Source: Siphonodentalium dalli (taxonomy: Eukaryota > Mollusca > Scaphopoda > Gadilida > Siphonodentaliidae). From it: DNA of 64,000 bases. The stretch spans positions 163,051,043-163,115,042 of the forward strand of contig CP136069.1 of the NCBI GenBank assembly GCA_032622095.1, written 5' to 3'. The translations under genes and the position numbers were made by a program. A model generated the notes under the pieces. That model made no database searches. It was not told the origin of the DNA and worked only from the letters and a program-made list of their open reading frames with translations. Shown piece after piece: positions 34,881 through 44,399 of this stretch (position 1 is the stretch's first letter; each line of letters starts with the position of its first letter).

Positions 34881-35564
34881 CAATAATGTTGATTTTTGGT
34901 TTGTGATAAGCTATGCCCATTACAATCAAAAAGATAAGTTGTAAGTCTTATATTTCAACTTTTATATATTGACATTTTTCGTTCTGCAGCCCACTGTGGG
35001 TTGTGGTCGGTGACGGCCGAGTTGGCCGCCTGTTCGTTAATTAGGTGCTGGTTGTTATTGTTATTTTAACGGAATTCTGAGATGGTCATTCGCGAAACCA
35101 ATATTTTTTATATTCTATAATTACAATCATGGGTATATAATATATGATCTTGAGCGCGTTACCATTTCTGACATTGGTTTTCTTGTATTTATTGGAGGGA
35201 AATGTTCAGATATATGATCGCTGTTGAACTTATTATCTGAACATTTCCTGTAGGAGCTTGATATTACAACATATATAGTAGATCGCGACACTTTTCTGCG
35301 TATAATGCAAGAGGTCACAGTTATAAAGTGACGATAAGTCATACTACAAATATACATATATGTTACTGTCCGCTATCCAATCAACAGCGACGAATTTATG
35401 ACGCCACGTGCACTTGATCAATCGATAATTCAATGTTTGATCGAAAACGTACGTGTTAATTTCTACTTTATATTAGTCATAGAATCGTTCCTGTTTGTAA
35501 ACACTGACACGCGCTCTTTAATTAAGTAGAGTTAATAATTTAATAAAGTAAGAGTTAATTTATC
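34881..35564. repeat. AT-rich DNA with one satellite-related hairpin
   Basis: At 35190-35255, GGAAATGTTCAGATATATGA is followed by GTTGAACTTATTATCTGAAC and ATTTCC, an inverted satellite-type end. The rest shows no recognised feature. Confidence 0.5.
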
Positions 35565-35765
35565 AACATTGAGCATAAATAAGGCGCATATAATAAAGAG
35601 AATACCTACAGTTTATGTTTGAATACTGAAATATCTCATTCGTGTCTGGAAAGAAATATCGAATATTTACGAGCGGCTGCATATCTCTTTCCAGACACGA
35701 ATGAGATATTGAAACAAAAACTGTAGGTTATCTTTGTATTACATACGCCTTATTCATGCTCACAG
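35565..35765. mobile_element. Foldback element, about 200 bp
   Basis: The two halves are inverted: TGAGCATAAATAAGGCG, AATACCTACAGTTT and GATATTTCAGTATTC on the left pair with GCCTTATTCATGCTCA and AAACTGTAGGTTAT on the right. The inner arms ATCTCATTCGTGTCTGGAAA and TTTCCAGACACGAATGAGAT are perfect. The tip is about 30 bp. There is no ORF. Confidence 0.8.
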
Positions 35766-36204
35766 TTGGTTAATTATGCGACATTTCTCACGTCGATGAT
35801 GTTTACTATCTACTTAAAGCGATGCGAAACGCTTCGCTGGGGTATTCCGAACGGAACAGCAAATAATCATGCCAAAATAAGTTATTTTCATAAATTGGAT
35901 ATCCAAATAGTCAGAAAACATCATCATTGTTATAAACGAATTAAACTCAGTGACTATAATTATTGGCTAACTAACAAAATGATAGGAAAAATGTCACAAT
36001 TAAACCAACGAATATTGTAAGATCAATGTGTATTATGATACCTTATAATGAATAACTGTGATGTTATCAGATTTATTTGGATTCCGTAAAGTAACAGCAT
36101 AACTGGCGCATCCGAATACAGGTTTATCATTGGTGTGTATATGTTACAGCCAGAGTGTGAATTCAATGTTTCAATTTCGTGAAAATTAATGATTAAATCT
36201 TTCG
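35766..36204. other. Unassigned DNA
   Basis: No repeat or coding similarity was recognised. Confidence 0.5.
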
Positions 36205-36878
36205 GTCATTTCATGAAATGACTGTGGGGGTCAGTAATTTCATGAAAAGACAAAAGCGGCCAGGCATGTCATGAAATGACAATAATATTGTAATATATGT
36301 TACACTGTCTGTTTGATAGTGTAGTCAACTTGTGAAATTAATGAAATGGCTAGATTATTATTATATTTTTACACTATCTGACTAATATCGTGTAGTCAAC
36401 TTGTGTAATTAAAGCATGTTGAAGTATAACTGTGAATACAAAGAGTAGTAGCATTAAAGGCAGCTACTCAAGAATCCAGTTCGACGTTTGCCCTGATCGA
36501 CATTTGATTGAGTTAGACATTGATCGAGATAATGATCTTTCCACCAAAGACGCGGTTGTTAAGTCATAAAGTTGTGGTGAACAAGGCTTCATCAAATGTT
36601 CGTACAGTGGTCCAAAGAAATGTAAGACGAACAGATGCAAGTGATTTCAGTAACATCTATTCTGCAATAGCCGCTGTCATATGGTAGTTTGACCTGTTCA
36701 AATATAAATAAGACTATATATATGTGTATGCGATGTCAGTTTCCTGCATGAATATTGTTGTGTGTACATTTATATCATGTTCATTGTCATTTTCATGAAT
36801 GAAATATTGATACCAAAAAATACTTTCCATGAACATGTCATGAAATGATTGGAATATTTAGTCATTTCACGAAATGAC
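36205..36878. repeat. Segment bounded by 18-bp palindromes
   Basis: GTCATTTCATGAAATGAC, an exact 18-bp palindrome, stands at 36205-36222. GTCATTTCACGAAATGAC, with one central mismatch, stands at 36861-36878. Close inside each end are half copies (GTCATGAAATGA at 36269 and 36838). Between them a roughly 100-bp direct duplication contains TGTAGTCAACTTGTG (about 36320 and 36390). It is possibly a small mobile element; the class is unknown. Confidence 0.5.
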
Positions 36879-36982
36879 TGATTTCACAACCAGGATGTAC
36901 ACAACGAAGCCGAAACCGCATTGGAATGGCTTATTTATGAAATCGATGTATAGCACTATAACGATCTATAACGGTCATGATT

Positions 36983-37205
36983 AGGTGCGTTCGCGATCCC
37001 ATTAATATGTATAGGTTATAGAATTGTTATTAGGGTGTATGAGAAATATCACGAGCCGATATTAGATGCGTTCACCGATCCCATTAATAAGTGCAGGTTA
37101 TAGAATTGTTATTAGGGTGTGTGAGAAATATCTCGAGCCGATAATAGACGGGAGCATATTTCTAGTAAACCCTAATAACAATTATGTAACCTGCTTATAG
37201 CACAA
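36983..37205. repeat. 82-bp direct duplication plus inverted piece
   Basis: GATCCCATTAAT recurs 82 bp apart, followed each time by GGTTATAGAATTGTTATTAG and GAGAAATATC. A third, inverted partial copy (CCTAATAACAATTATGTAACC) lies at about 37171-37192, giving a hairpin-capable arrangement. Confidence 0.7.
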
Positions 37206-37657
37206 AATAAAACAATAACGACTTCATCAATTGATACGTGATTCACCATGACTCGTCTTGATTAAATAATTGTGAATAGTGTGTTAATTATATATATAGG
37301 TAGTGTTATATCTAATGAACAAAACTGACAGGCTGCCAATTAGATCAAATTATCTACAGTCCATTCATTTCATATACACGCGTACACAAGTCATAACAAG
37401 AAAGCGATAGTCAGAAATGGTAACGCCCTCAAGATCAAGATCATATTATTAGCCATATATACAATATAACAACTTTAATGTGGGGATTGTGAAAAATCTG
37501 TATATAAGTAACGCCTATGTAGTTGATTATATGTGATTTGTTTTCTAATTTCATTTGAAATAGTGGTCTGAATAGCGCATAAAATAGCATGCAGAATAAT
37601 AATCGGGCAAACATTTGCGGTCTTCGTAACATGGTTCAAGTACGCAAACACCGAGCA
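37206..37657. other. AT-rich DNA, no feature seen
   Basis: No recognised feature. Confidence 0.5.
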
Positions 37658-38820
37658 CGTTTCTAATCCTCTGGCAGGAGAGTGGAGCGAAACGGTCGTG
37701 ATTGCTTCGATCCTTATTAGTTCCTCTTCTGTCGGAGCGTTGAGCACGGGTGAGTCGTGTGGTCGCGCCTCCGGGTGCAGCTGCCCCCGTGCTTAACGCC
37801 AGTGAGACGGTTTTGGATTAGGCTTATGGATTTAATCCCAGAAGCCGTGTTGGCCGCAGTGCAAAGGTGTCGGGTATTGGACATTGCTAACTGGAGTCTC
37901 CAGTCTAGCAGGGGATACCTGACCCTTTGCCTGGAGTTCCGGACCGAAGATGCTGGCATCCAGAAATCACAGACCCGGGACACCAACTCCAAGACTGCCT
38001 CCTGTCACCTGAGTGGGAAGAAGAAGGGGCCGCCCAAGAAAAAGACGCCTGCGAGGAAAAGAAGGGACGCCGCCAGACGAGCCAAATGGAAGAAGAGGGG
38101 GGTGACTGTTGATCTGCCAGTCACCCCTCCCCTTGTTGTTCAGCCGACGTCCAATGTCACAGCCGGCAGGTCGGGGTTGTCTGAGAGACGCCCAGACGAC
38201 ACGACCTGCATGGAGACAGGCGACATCGCACCAGCTAGCAGGGACTCCGTTGATCTTCCGGAGATCCCTGCTGTCGTCGTCGAGGCAAGCGGAACAAGGG
38301 AGCAGGAAACCACCCCTGCTGTTCCTGCCGCCTGCTTCGAGGTGGAACTGGACAGCTTGCCACCACGGACACCGGATTACCAGAACATCCCGGTGTCCCC
38401 CAGCTCCACCACCAACAACAACAACAGCACTCGGTCTGTTCAGTCTGTAGAAGAAACCATCCGCTTGCAGATAACGCCATCGCTAATGCTGATAGACACA
38501 GCAAAGAACAATCAGAAAACTTCCAACGCTACTTAAAAGAGCAAGAAGCGAAGCAAGAAGCGGAACTACAGCGTATCATCCAACAGTACCATCAGAGACA
38601 TCCTTCACCTCAGTCATCAACCGAAAAACCAAATGCAAAGAAGAAAAAAAAAAATAATAATAATCACCATCACAAAATGCTTACCATTTTTTTTTTTTTT
38701 TTTTTTGTATGATCACAAATAAAGGCAACAACATGAGGGATTAAGGGGAGGACCACTCGGTCCTTCCGACAATCCCGGGCTAGGCCCCCCCGAACCACTC
38801 ATTCTCTCTCGTTTCTAATC
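37658..38820 (+). mobile_element. ORF-bearing retroposon, copy 2, with 11-bp TSD
   Basis: CGTTTCTAATC flanks the insert at 37658-37668 and 38810-38820; the inserted DNA is 37669-38809 (1141 bp). The 5' end and the first 500 bp are about 90% identical to copy 1 at 12407-13491 in the opposite orientation. The 3' part has internal A-rich and T-rich runs, AATAAA near 38717, then GAGGGATTAAGG and AATCCCGGGCTAG as in copy 1. The right flank also carries a diverged second copy of the target region (ACGCAAACACCGAG at 38838), so the site was already duplicated before insertion. Confidence 0.85.
37826..38536 (+). CDS. Retroposon ORF1-like basic protein (copy 2)
   Basis: This 236-codon ORF starts at the same ATG as copy 1. 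The N-terminal region (MDLIPEAVLAAVQR through FRTEDAGIQ) differs at only a few residues. The basic block (KKKGPPKKK, RRAKWKKRG) is kept with small changes, as are VDLPVTPP, LSERRPD and DSLPPRTPD. The copies diverge after about residue 190, where this one ends through an Asn-rich run (NNNNS) and an unrelated tail. An open frame in both copies despite about 10% DNA divergence argues that the protein matters for spread. No known catalytic motif was seen. Function inferred: RNA-binding ORF1-type protein. Confidence 0.7.
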   Translation: MDLIPEAVLAAVQRCRVLDIANWSLQSSRGYLTLCLEFRTEDAGIQKSQTRDTNSKTASCHLSGKKKGPPKKKTPARKRRDAARRAKWKKRGVTVDLPVTPPLVVQPTSNVTAGRSGLSERRPDDTTCMETGDIAPASRDSVDLPEIPAVVVEASGTREQETTPAVPAACFEVELDSLPPRTPDYQNIPVSPSSTTNNNNSTRSVQSVEETIRLQITPSLMLIDTAKNNQKTSNAT

Positions 38821-38964
38821 ACATTTAGTATCCAATTACGCAAACACCGAGTATGTTTTAATCACATTTAGACCACCACCTCCTGCGACAGGGTCAGATA
38901 TACTTGCCAATATACATCCTAGGATGGCGGATCTAAGAATGGACTCAGGTAATGCACTCCTGAT
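38821..38964. other. Flank carrying duplicated target region
   Basis: ACGCAAACACCGAGTATG and TTTTAATCACATTTAGACC repeat parts of the target flank found at 37644-37668 and 38811-38830. Nothing else was seen. Confidence 0.5.
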
Positions 38965-39180
38965 ATTACCTCTCATAGGGATTAATTAAAATACATGTAT
39001 GGTTCCATGAGGGTAAATTAAAATATGGTCACACCCAGAGAGGGTTAATTGAAATATGGTCCGATGAGGGTAAATTAAAATATGGTCACATCACGGTTAA
39101 ATAAAATATGGTCCCATGAGGGTTATTTAATATATGGTCCAATGAGGGTTAATACAAAATATGGTCCCATGATGGTTAAT
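38965..39180. repeat. Tandem minisatellite, unit about 28 bp
   Basis: Seven or so imperfect units of the form AAAATATGGTC(C/A)CATGAGGG plus TTAATT follow one another. There is no coding relevance. Confidence 0.8.
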
Positions 39181-39239
39181 CAGCTCGCACTTCTTGGCAT
39201 GCGAATAACAAACCATGGATCCACCAAGCATGTCTCGAG

Positions 39240-39436
39240 AGACGCCCGCTGCTTGAAATAATAATGTAAACGACAATAAACGAAATTGAAATTCCCAACT
39301 ACACCTTTTACCGGACTCGGCTCGGGGTCGCACTACAACTTTTTATGTGTCCCAAAAATCCCCATTTCTATAAATAAAAAATCCATGCGTCCATTGAATA
39401 CCAAGAAACAGTAGCTGAGTATACACCCGGAGTGCG
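39240..39436 (-). repeat. Dispersed repeat, right member of an inverted pair
   Basis: Reverse-complement partner of 34735-34880: reading the minus strand gives CTCCGGGTGTATACTCAG, GACGCATGGATTTTT, AGTGCGACCCC, GAGTCCGGTAAAAGGTGTAG and TTTATTGTCGTTTACATTAT. The ORF-bearing retroposon copy 2 sits between the pair. Confidence 0.65.
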
Positions 39437-40638
39437 AAATAATCGTTTGGATTTTGAGTATTGGCTATTTGTTATGCTAATTGGGATTTCTCATATAAAG
39501 CCTTTGCTAAATATACTTATTCCAACGATTATGATATATTAATTACATATTTATGTTACATTAATCACATAGAGGCCTTAGTGGAGTTGGTATTGACCCC
39601 AATCAGCTCGCATATGGAACCATAAGGTATAATAACCTATATACACTGATATATGTATATATACCATTCCGAGATACATCGCGAATGGTACATGTACCTG
39701 ACCTCAAAGGGGCCCAATGCCATCGAAGTCGGGTTTATTCAAAATAACATAAATTGTATAAAAGTCTGTGAATCAACTACCATCATCAAATACATGTAAA
39801 CATAAATAGACATTGTTCTTGTTTTCATTATTAAAACTCTAAGATAACGATATTTTTGAATATCGAAACCATTGTTTTTTACAGTTACAGTGGAATTATC
39901 AATCGAAGTCCGATTAGTCCAATAAGACAACAATGTTTAATCAAAGCCTGGCATTTAAAATTGGAAAATGTCAAAGCATTAAAAAATATTTTGAAATTCA
40001 TATTTAGACGAAAATATTTTAACTTGCATGTGCTACACGATTAACGGTGTTTGTTGACAAATCACTGTAACCGTTTTGTTATTGGAGAGCAAGTCAAGAA
40101 TATCGATGAATCATCGTTGATTTATTCGGGAAATCATCATTAGATAATACTGCTGAACAGCCTCTCGGTTTGTAGCGATTAAAGTTGGTAGAACTCCCAG
40201 TTTTTGAAAGCAGCTATACCCGATTGTAGGGGAGACTTGTTCCTTATACGAATTAGGTTTACGCCCACCTAAGATATATATAGTTTAATAAGATTTTGAC
40301 ATTTTTGCCCAACTCTCGTCTGAATTGTTGATAGCATCTGTAGGTTAATTTGTGTCTCGCTTCCGAAGCTGCCAGTTTGAATTAGTCCACGGAAGCACCC
40401 TGCTTGTGTAGCAATTATTCACACAAATCTAATAAAAATCCAATAGTCGAGTAATATTTACCTTTCTGAACTCTTTGGATCCATCTTTGCTTGGACACTG
40501 GTGCTAAAATATCTGAGATATGTATCTTTGGAGATTTTGGGTTTGATTCGGAGAATCAGGGTTTCATTAGGAGAATCAGGGTTTGGTCATCGGAAAATCC
40601 ATGGTTTATTCGGATAATCAGATAAACGATTATACAGT
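39437..40638. other. AT-rich DNA with a small degenerate tandem repeat
   Basis: At 40525-40620 there are four degenerate units around GGAGAATCAGGGTTT, faintly like the GGAGAATCGG units of the 3.6-3.8 kb array. The rest shows no feature. Confidence 0.45.
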
Positions 40639-41037
40639 GTGATAATATACGTCATATATATTCGATCCCATCACTTTGGTACCCGCCCGTGTAATAGCCT
40701 AATTCATAAGCAAAATTTTCACCAGATCGTCCAAATTTGCAGATCCTGGAGCCGAATATATGATATTGTATACCTGAGGCCTGCAGTGTTACGTGTCTCT
40801 TTCCCAATGCGGAATATACTGAAATCACTGCAGGAGAGACGAGAAATAAAGAGGCTCCACAAGTTCCACAAAATCGGACACGCGCGGGGAATTGCAGTTA
40901 AACTTCCAACATATGTGCAACACCAGACCCGGGAAACCAAACAATACCATCCACCAAAATATATCCCACTTCAGCCTGATTCTGATACATAAAACAGTTA
41001 CCTCTGTCGTACTATCAACGACTGGAACAAGTTGTAG
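40639..41037 (+). pseudogene. LINE ORF2 C-terminal relic (jockey/CR1-like)
   Basis: One frame reads NILKSLQERREIKRLHKFHK, then LPTYVQHQTRETKQYHPPKY and IPLQPDSDT, a stop, then NSYLCRTINDWNKL and the final stop at 41035. This is the familiar C-terminal signature of jockey/CR1/RTE-group LINE polyproteins, where the last motif is usually of the form SFFPRTIxxWNxLP. The domain lies after the reverse transcriptase and has no known catalytic role. Only this end remains, interrupted by the TAA at 40990. No RT motifs occur upstream, as expected for 5'-truncated LINE insertions. Confidence 0.85.
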
Positions 41038-41097
41038 TGGTTGAATATATTTGACATAGATAAATATGCATCGTTCAAGGAGAACCTTCTTATATAC

Positions 41098-41255
41098 AGT
41101 AATGTCCAAAGTAATTGACCACTTAACCACATCAGAATTATGGGTAATAATAGAGCTTTCCGATGAATGGCAACAAGCCATATTTCCGACTAAATCCTGA
41201 AAAATTACCCATAATTCTGCTGTGGTTAAGTGGTCAATTACTTTGGGTATTACTG
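41098..41255. mobile_element. TA-flanked foldback MITE (short copy)
   Basis: TA lies on both sides (41096-41097 and 41256-41257), with ends CAGTAATGTCCAAAGTAATT and its inverted, slightly changed partner. The inner arms CTTAACCACATCAGAATTAT and GGGTAA match the 31.1 kb element, but only one half of the internal hairpin (GAGCTTTCCGATGAATGGCA) is kept. 158 bp, no ORF. Confidence 0.85.
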
Positions 41256-41379
41256 TACTACAAATTTAGATATCCTTAGATTAATTAACTGTTATTATGC
41301 TGTTCTCATACAACAGCAAACTCATGTGATGTGCCTCAATGACCTCTTATGAGTTTCCGTAAATGTAAAAAAAACAATG

Positions 41380-41712
41380 CCTTGACCGGTTCGGCTGTTC
41401 TCTAAATGCCTTAACCGGTTCGGCTGTTCTCTGTGCATTGACCGGTTCGGTTGTTCTCTGTGCCTTGACCGGTTCGGCTGTTCTCTGTGTCTTGACCGGT
41501 TCGGCTGTTCTCTGAATGCCTTGACCGGTTCGGTTGTTCCCTGTGCCTTGATCGGTTCGGCTGTTCTCTGTGCCTTGACCGGTTCGGCTGTTCTCTGTGC
41601 CTTGACCGGTTCGTCTGTTCTCTGTGCCTTGATCGGTTCGGCTGTTCTCTGTGCCTTTACCGGTTCGGCTGTTCTATGTGCCTTGACCGGTTCGGCTGTT
41701 CTCTGTGCACAA
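41380..41712 (-). repeat. 27-bp minisatellite
   Basis: About 12 units have the form TTGACCGGTTCGGCTGTTCT plus CTGTGCC. Because 27 is a multiple of three, a 150-codon frame stays open on the minus strand and reads as repeats of AEPVKAQRT, switching frame where units are 2 bp longer. It is treated as a repeat, not a gene. Confidence 0.85.
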
Positions 41713-42171
41713 TAGTCTTTCGTGTACCGTCGATCGTGGTATACCCATCGTGTTTTTTGTTCCGCTTCTAACATGGGTAAATCTGCATTGATTATCGAGA
41801 GTTTTGTGGATTTTTTTTTACATGGCTACCTTATATCTGGAACTGCGTGGTTTATCATTTTTGTAGAAAAATTACTTATTGCTATAACATATAACCATAC
41901 AATTTACAGTTAAAATGTCTTGGGCTTGAAATGCATGTCCCTTGTCAAATGCATTGCACTTAAATTGGTACTGTACACTAAATCGTTTGTGGGAACATAT
42001 CCTTTTATACTCAACAGAATATATGCAACAACTGAATACATTTGAGCCATATATATATAAAAATACACTCATGTGCTCTATGGGTGAGTTGAGAATACAG
42101 AACACGTTCTCGTTCGATTTTATCTCGTTATATTGAACGCTGTTATTGTCACCAATGGTTGCGGTGACAGG
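41713..42171. other. Unassigned DNA
   Basis: No recognised feature. Confidence 0.5.
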
Positions 42172-42797
42172 TGTCACATTAGCGATGGCATAATAGGTGT
42201 GACAATTTATTATGGTGGAGTTTGGTGACAATTGGTCGTAATAATTATGTGCCGTAGCTAGCCATGTTGCCCGCTGAGTTTCCGCACAATGAGTCGACTG
42301 GACCAATTAACCCATTGGGTTTCATCAAGGTTGATCTTTACTCATTAAGTTATGCTACATTGTATTCTCTACGATATATATATAATTGCACGATCGATCG
42401 TCCAGAATTGTGTTTGACCGTGGCAATCCCTCATTCACTCACATATCATGCACGGAGTACATTTTATTAATATGATCTCAATGCATGTTTATCTACTTAT
42501 ATTAATTCCATGCGTATTAAGACAGTTCCCCGATTGCGTTTTTTATTTTTGTGACGTTTATTTCTACGCATAATTCCGCTAACATTATAATATGGGCCGA
42601 TGAATCTGTTTCGGAACTGTTGGGGGAAATACAAAAACAAGAACAATTCTGATTATAACGAACTTTGGAAGTCTCATTGTGCGAATATGCAGTGGGCGAC
42701 ATGGCTAGCTATGGCATATTAATTATGACGACCAATTGTCATCAAACTCCACCATAATAAATTGTCACACCTACCGTGCCATCGCTACCGTGGTACG
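42172..42797. mobile_element. MITE with about 125-bp terminal inverted repeats
   Basis: The left arm (TAGCGATGGCATAATAGGTG, TGACAATTTATTATGGTGGA, GGTGACAATTGGTCGTAAT, TAGCTAGCCATGTTGCCC) is the inverted copy of 42672-42797. The roughly 375-bp centre has no ORF. Neither the target duplication nor the exact ends could be fixed. Confidence 0.78.
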
Positions 42798-42976
42798 TGT
42801 GTCTGCAGCCAATAAGTTTTAACCAGAATATATCATCGCCGCGTAAACAGTTGATAGTGTGTTTTCTAAGTTCTACATTTGATGTCATGTAAACTTTCAC
42901 GATGATTGTGGTGGCGATGCTCAAATACATATTATGGACTTCAGCATAAGTTATATCCCATCGTCAGGGGAATTTT

Positions 42977-43354
42977 TTTTACCCTGTGCCAAAGCATTCT
43001 CTTATATATGCGAGTCGACCATAGGTCGCCTCGCATATATAAGAGAATGCATTGGCCTAACAATTTTTTATCATGTTTTTTAAATAAATGTTTCTTACAA
43101 TTTTTAGGACATAAAATAAAAAACATCCATTACCCTGCAGGGAGCCCCACACATATATAGAAGCATATAGAAGAGTGTCGTCTGCTCATGTTTGTCTGGG
43201 GCTCTGTATGGGTGAAATTATAAAATTGTTAAAGAATACAAGAAAAAAATAATAAAATTGTAAAAAATTGTTAGGCCAATGGATTCTCTTATATATGCGA
43301 GTCGACCTATGGTCGACTCGCATATATAAGATAATGCATTGGCACAGGGTAAAA
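42977..43354. mobile_element. MITE with twin 67-bp hairpins (type B, copy 2)
   Basis: The ends are TTTTACCCTGTGCC and its inverse GGCACAGGGTAAAA. The hairpins lie at 42989-43055 and 43276-43342. The middle matches type B copy 1 (ACCCTGCAGGGAGCCCC, ATATAGAAGCATATAGAAG, TGGGGCTCTGTATGGGTGAA). It lacks the outer 50-bp repeats of copy 1, so this copy shows the true type B borders. Confidence 0.85.
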
Positions 43355-43420
43355 CAATAAAATAAAACTGATAAGTTAGTATTCGGGCGGTATGCCAACT
43401 GTTGGAATGTATCATTCTAC

Positions 43421-43615
43421 TAACATCGCCGAAAATCTCAAGCAAATCGGCAATAGCACTCCATAGAAAACATCGTCTGAACTACGCTCAATTGAAAATA
43501 TTTACATCTCGATTCGAGACGCGACTATCGGCGATAGGCTAGCCTAACGAAAATTATTTCGCCATCAACATTCATTGCATTTAATTAATATATAGGAATG
43601 AAAGTGTATGTTGGG
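43421..43615 (-). repeat. Dispersed repeat, copy 2 of 2
   Basis: Reverse-complement match to 23785-23985 (TCGTCTGAACTACGCTCAAT, CTATCGGCGATAG, TGCATTTAATTAATATATAG). The class is unknown. Confidence 0.75.
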
Positions 43616-44399
43616 AAAAGATATCGAACTATGCCTGTATCTTCAGAGAGGTGTTTCGTGCATGCTTTTACAAACACTGGCGATGTTCGGCAATACACTT
43701 AATTATAACACTACCTCGGTACAATTTTTCGCATAATGTTTGGCAAAATGTTCAGGCCTAAAATGAGATCAATATATTTATTGAAATTATCACGTTAATC
43801 CAGAGGATAAAACAGTTCACGTGTGTGTAAACGCACATATCAATGAAGGCTACATCATATGGCAATACCTACTGAAATCATAGAAATGTATTATCATGAA
43901 GAAACTAACAGGTAACGCTCTTTATTTTCACGAGGTGGAGAATACGAGACTCTTCTTTCTAATAATAATCTAATAATTTCTATCAATTGGAATTTTTAAA
44001 AAAAATATCCATAAAATAAATAAATCTAAAATCGTTGTGATATTGCATAGAAGCTGAAATTAAGATAAACGCAACACAATCAAACCAAAGAACAAAGTTG
44101 CAAATCGAAATGGTTATGATGTAGCTATGTGTGTGGAATCATATAATAACGTAAACATACATAATTCCTGTTATTTAGAAAACCATTCTGTAAATCTTCC
44201 CATTCAGCGGCACTGAAGAGCGGTCTTGACTGACTCTATACACGCTTCTTTCAATTTCTGATAATTTGTGGTTCGTCGACTACATGGCCAAGTCGGAATA
44301 TCAGTCGATTGGCTCTATATGTAATTTCTGTGCCATCATATTCCGATATCGATAATTTGGATATATGTATTCCCTCCCCCATCTGATATACTTGAATTA
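43616..44399. other. AT-rich DNA, no feature seen
   Basis: No recognised feature. Confidence 0.5.

Noticed and set aside
37658-38863. Target-site duplication longer than 11 bp around retroposon copy 2
   Set aside because: The similar ACGCAAACACCGAG stretch 17 bp further right is diverged and separated, so it is an older duplication of the site rather than part of the TSD.
41322-41774. 150-codon repetitive protein gene
   Set aside because: Explained by a 27-bp minisatellite whose unit length is a multiple of three; no other coding support.
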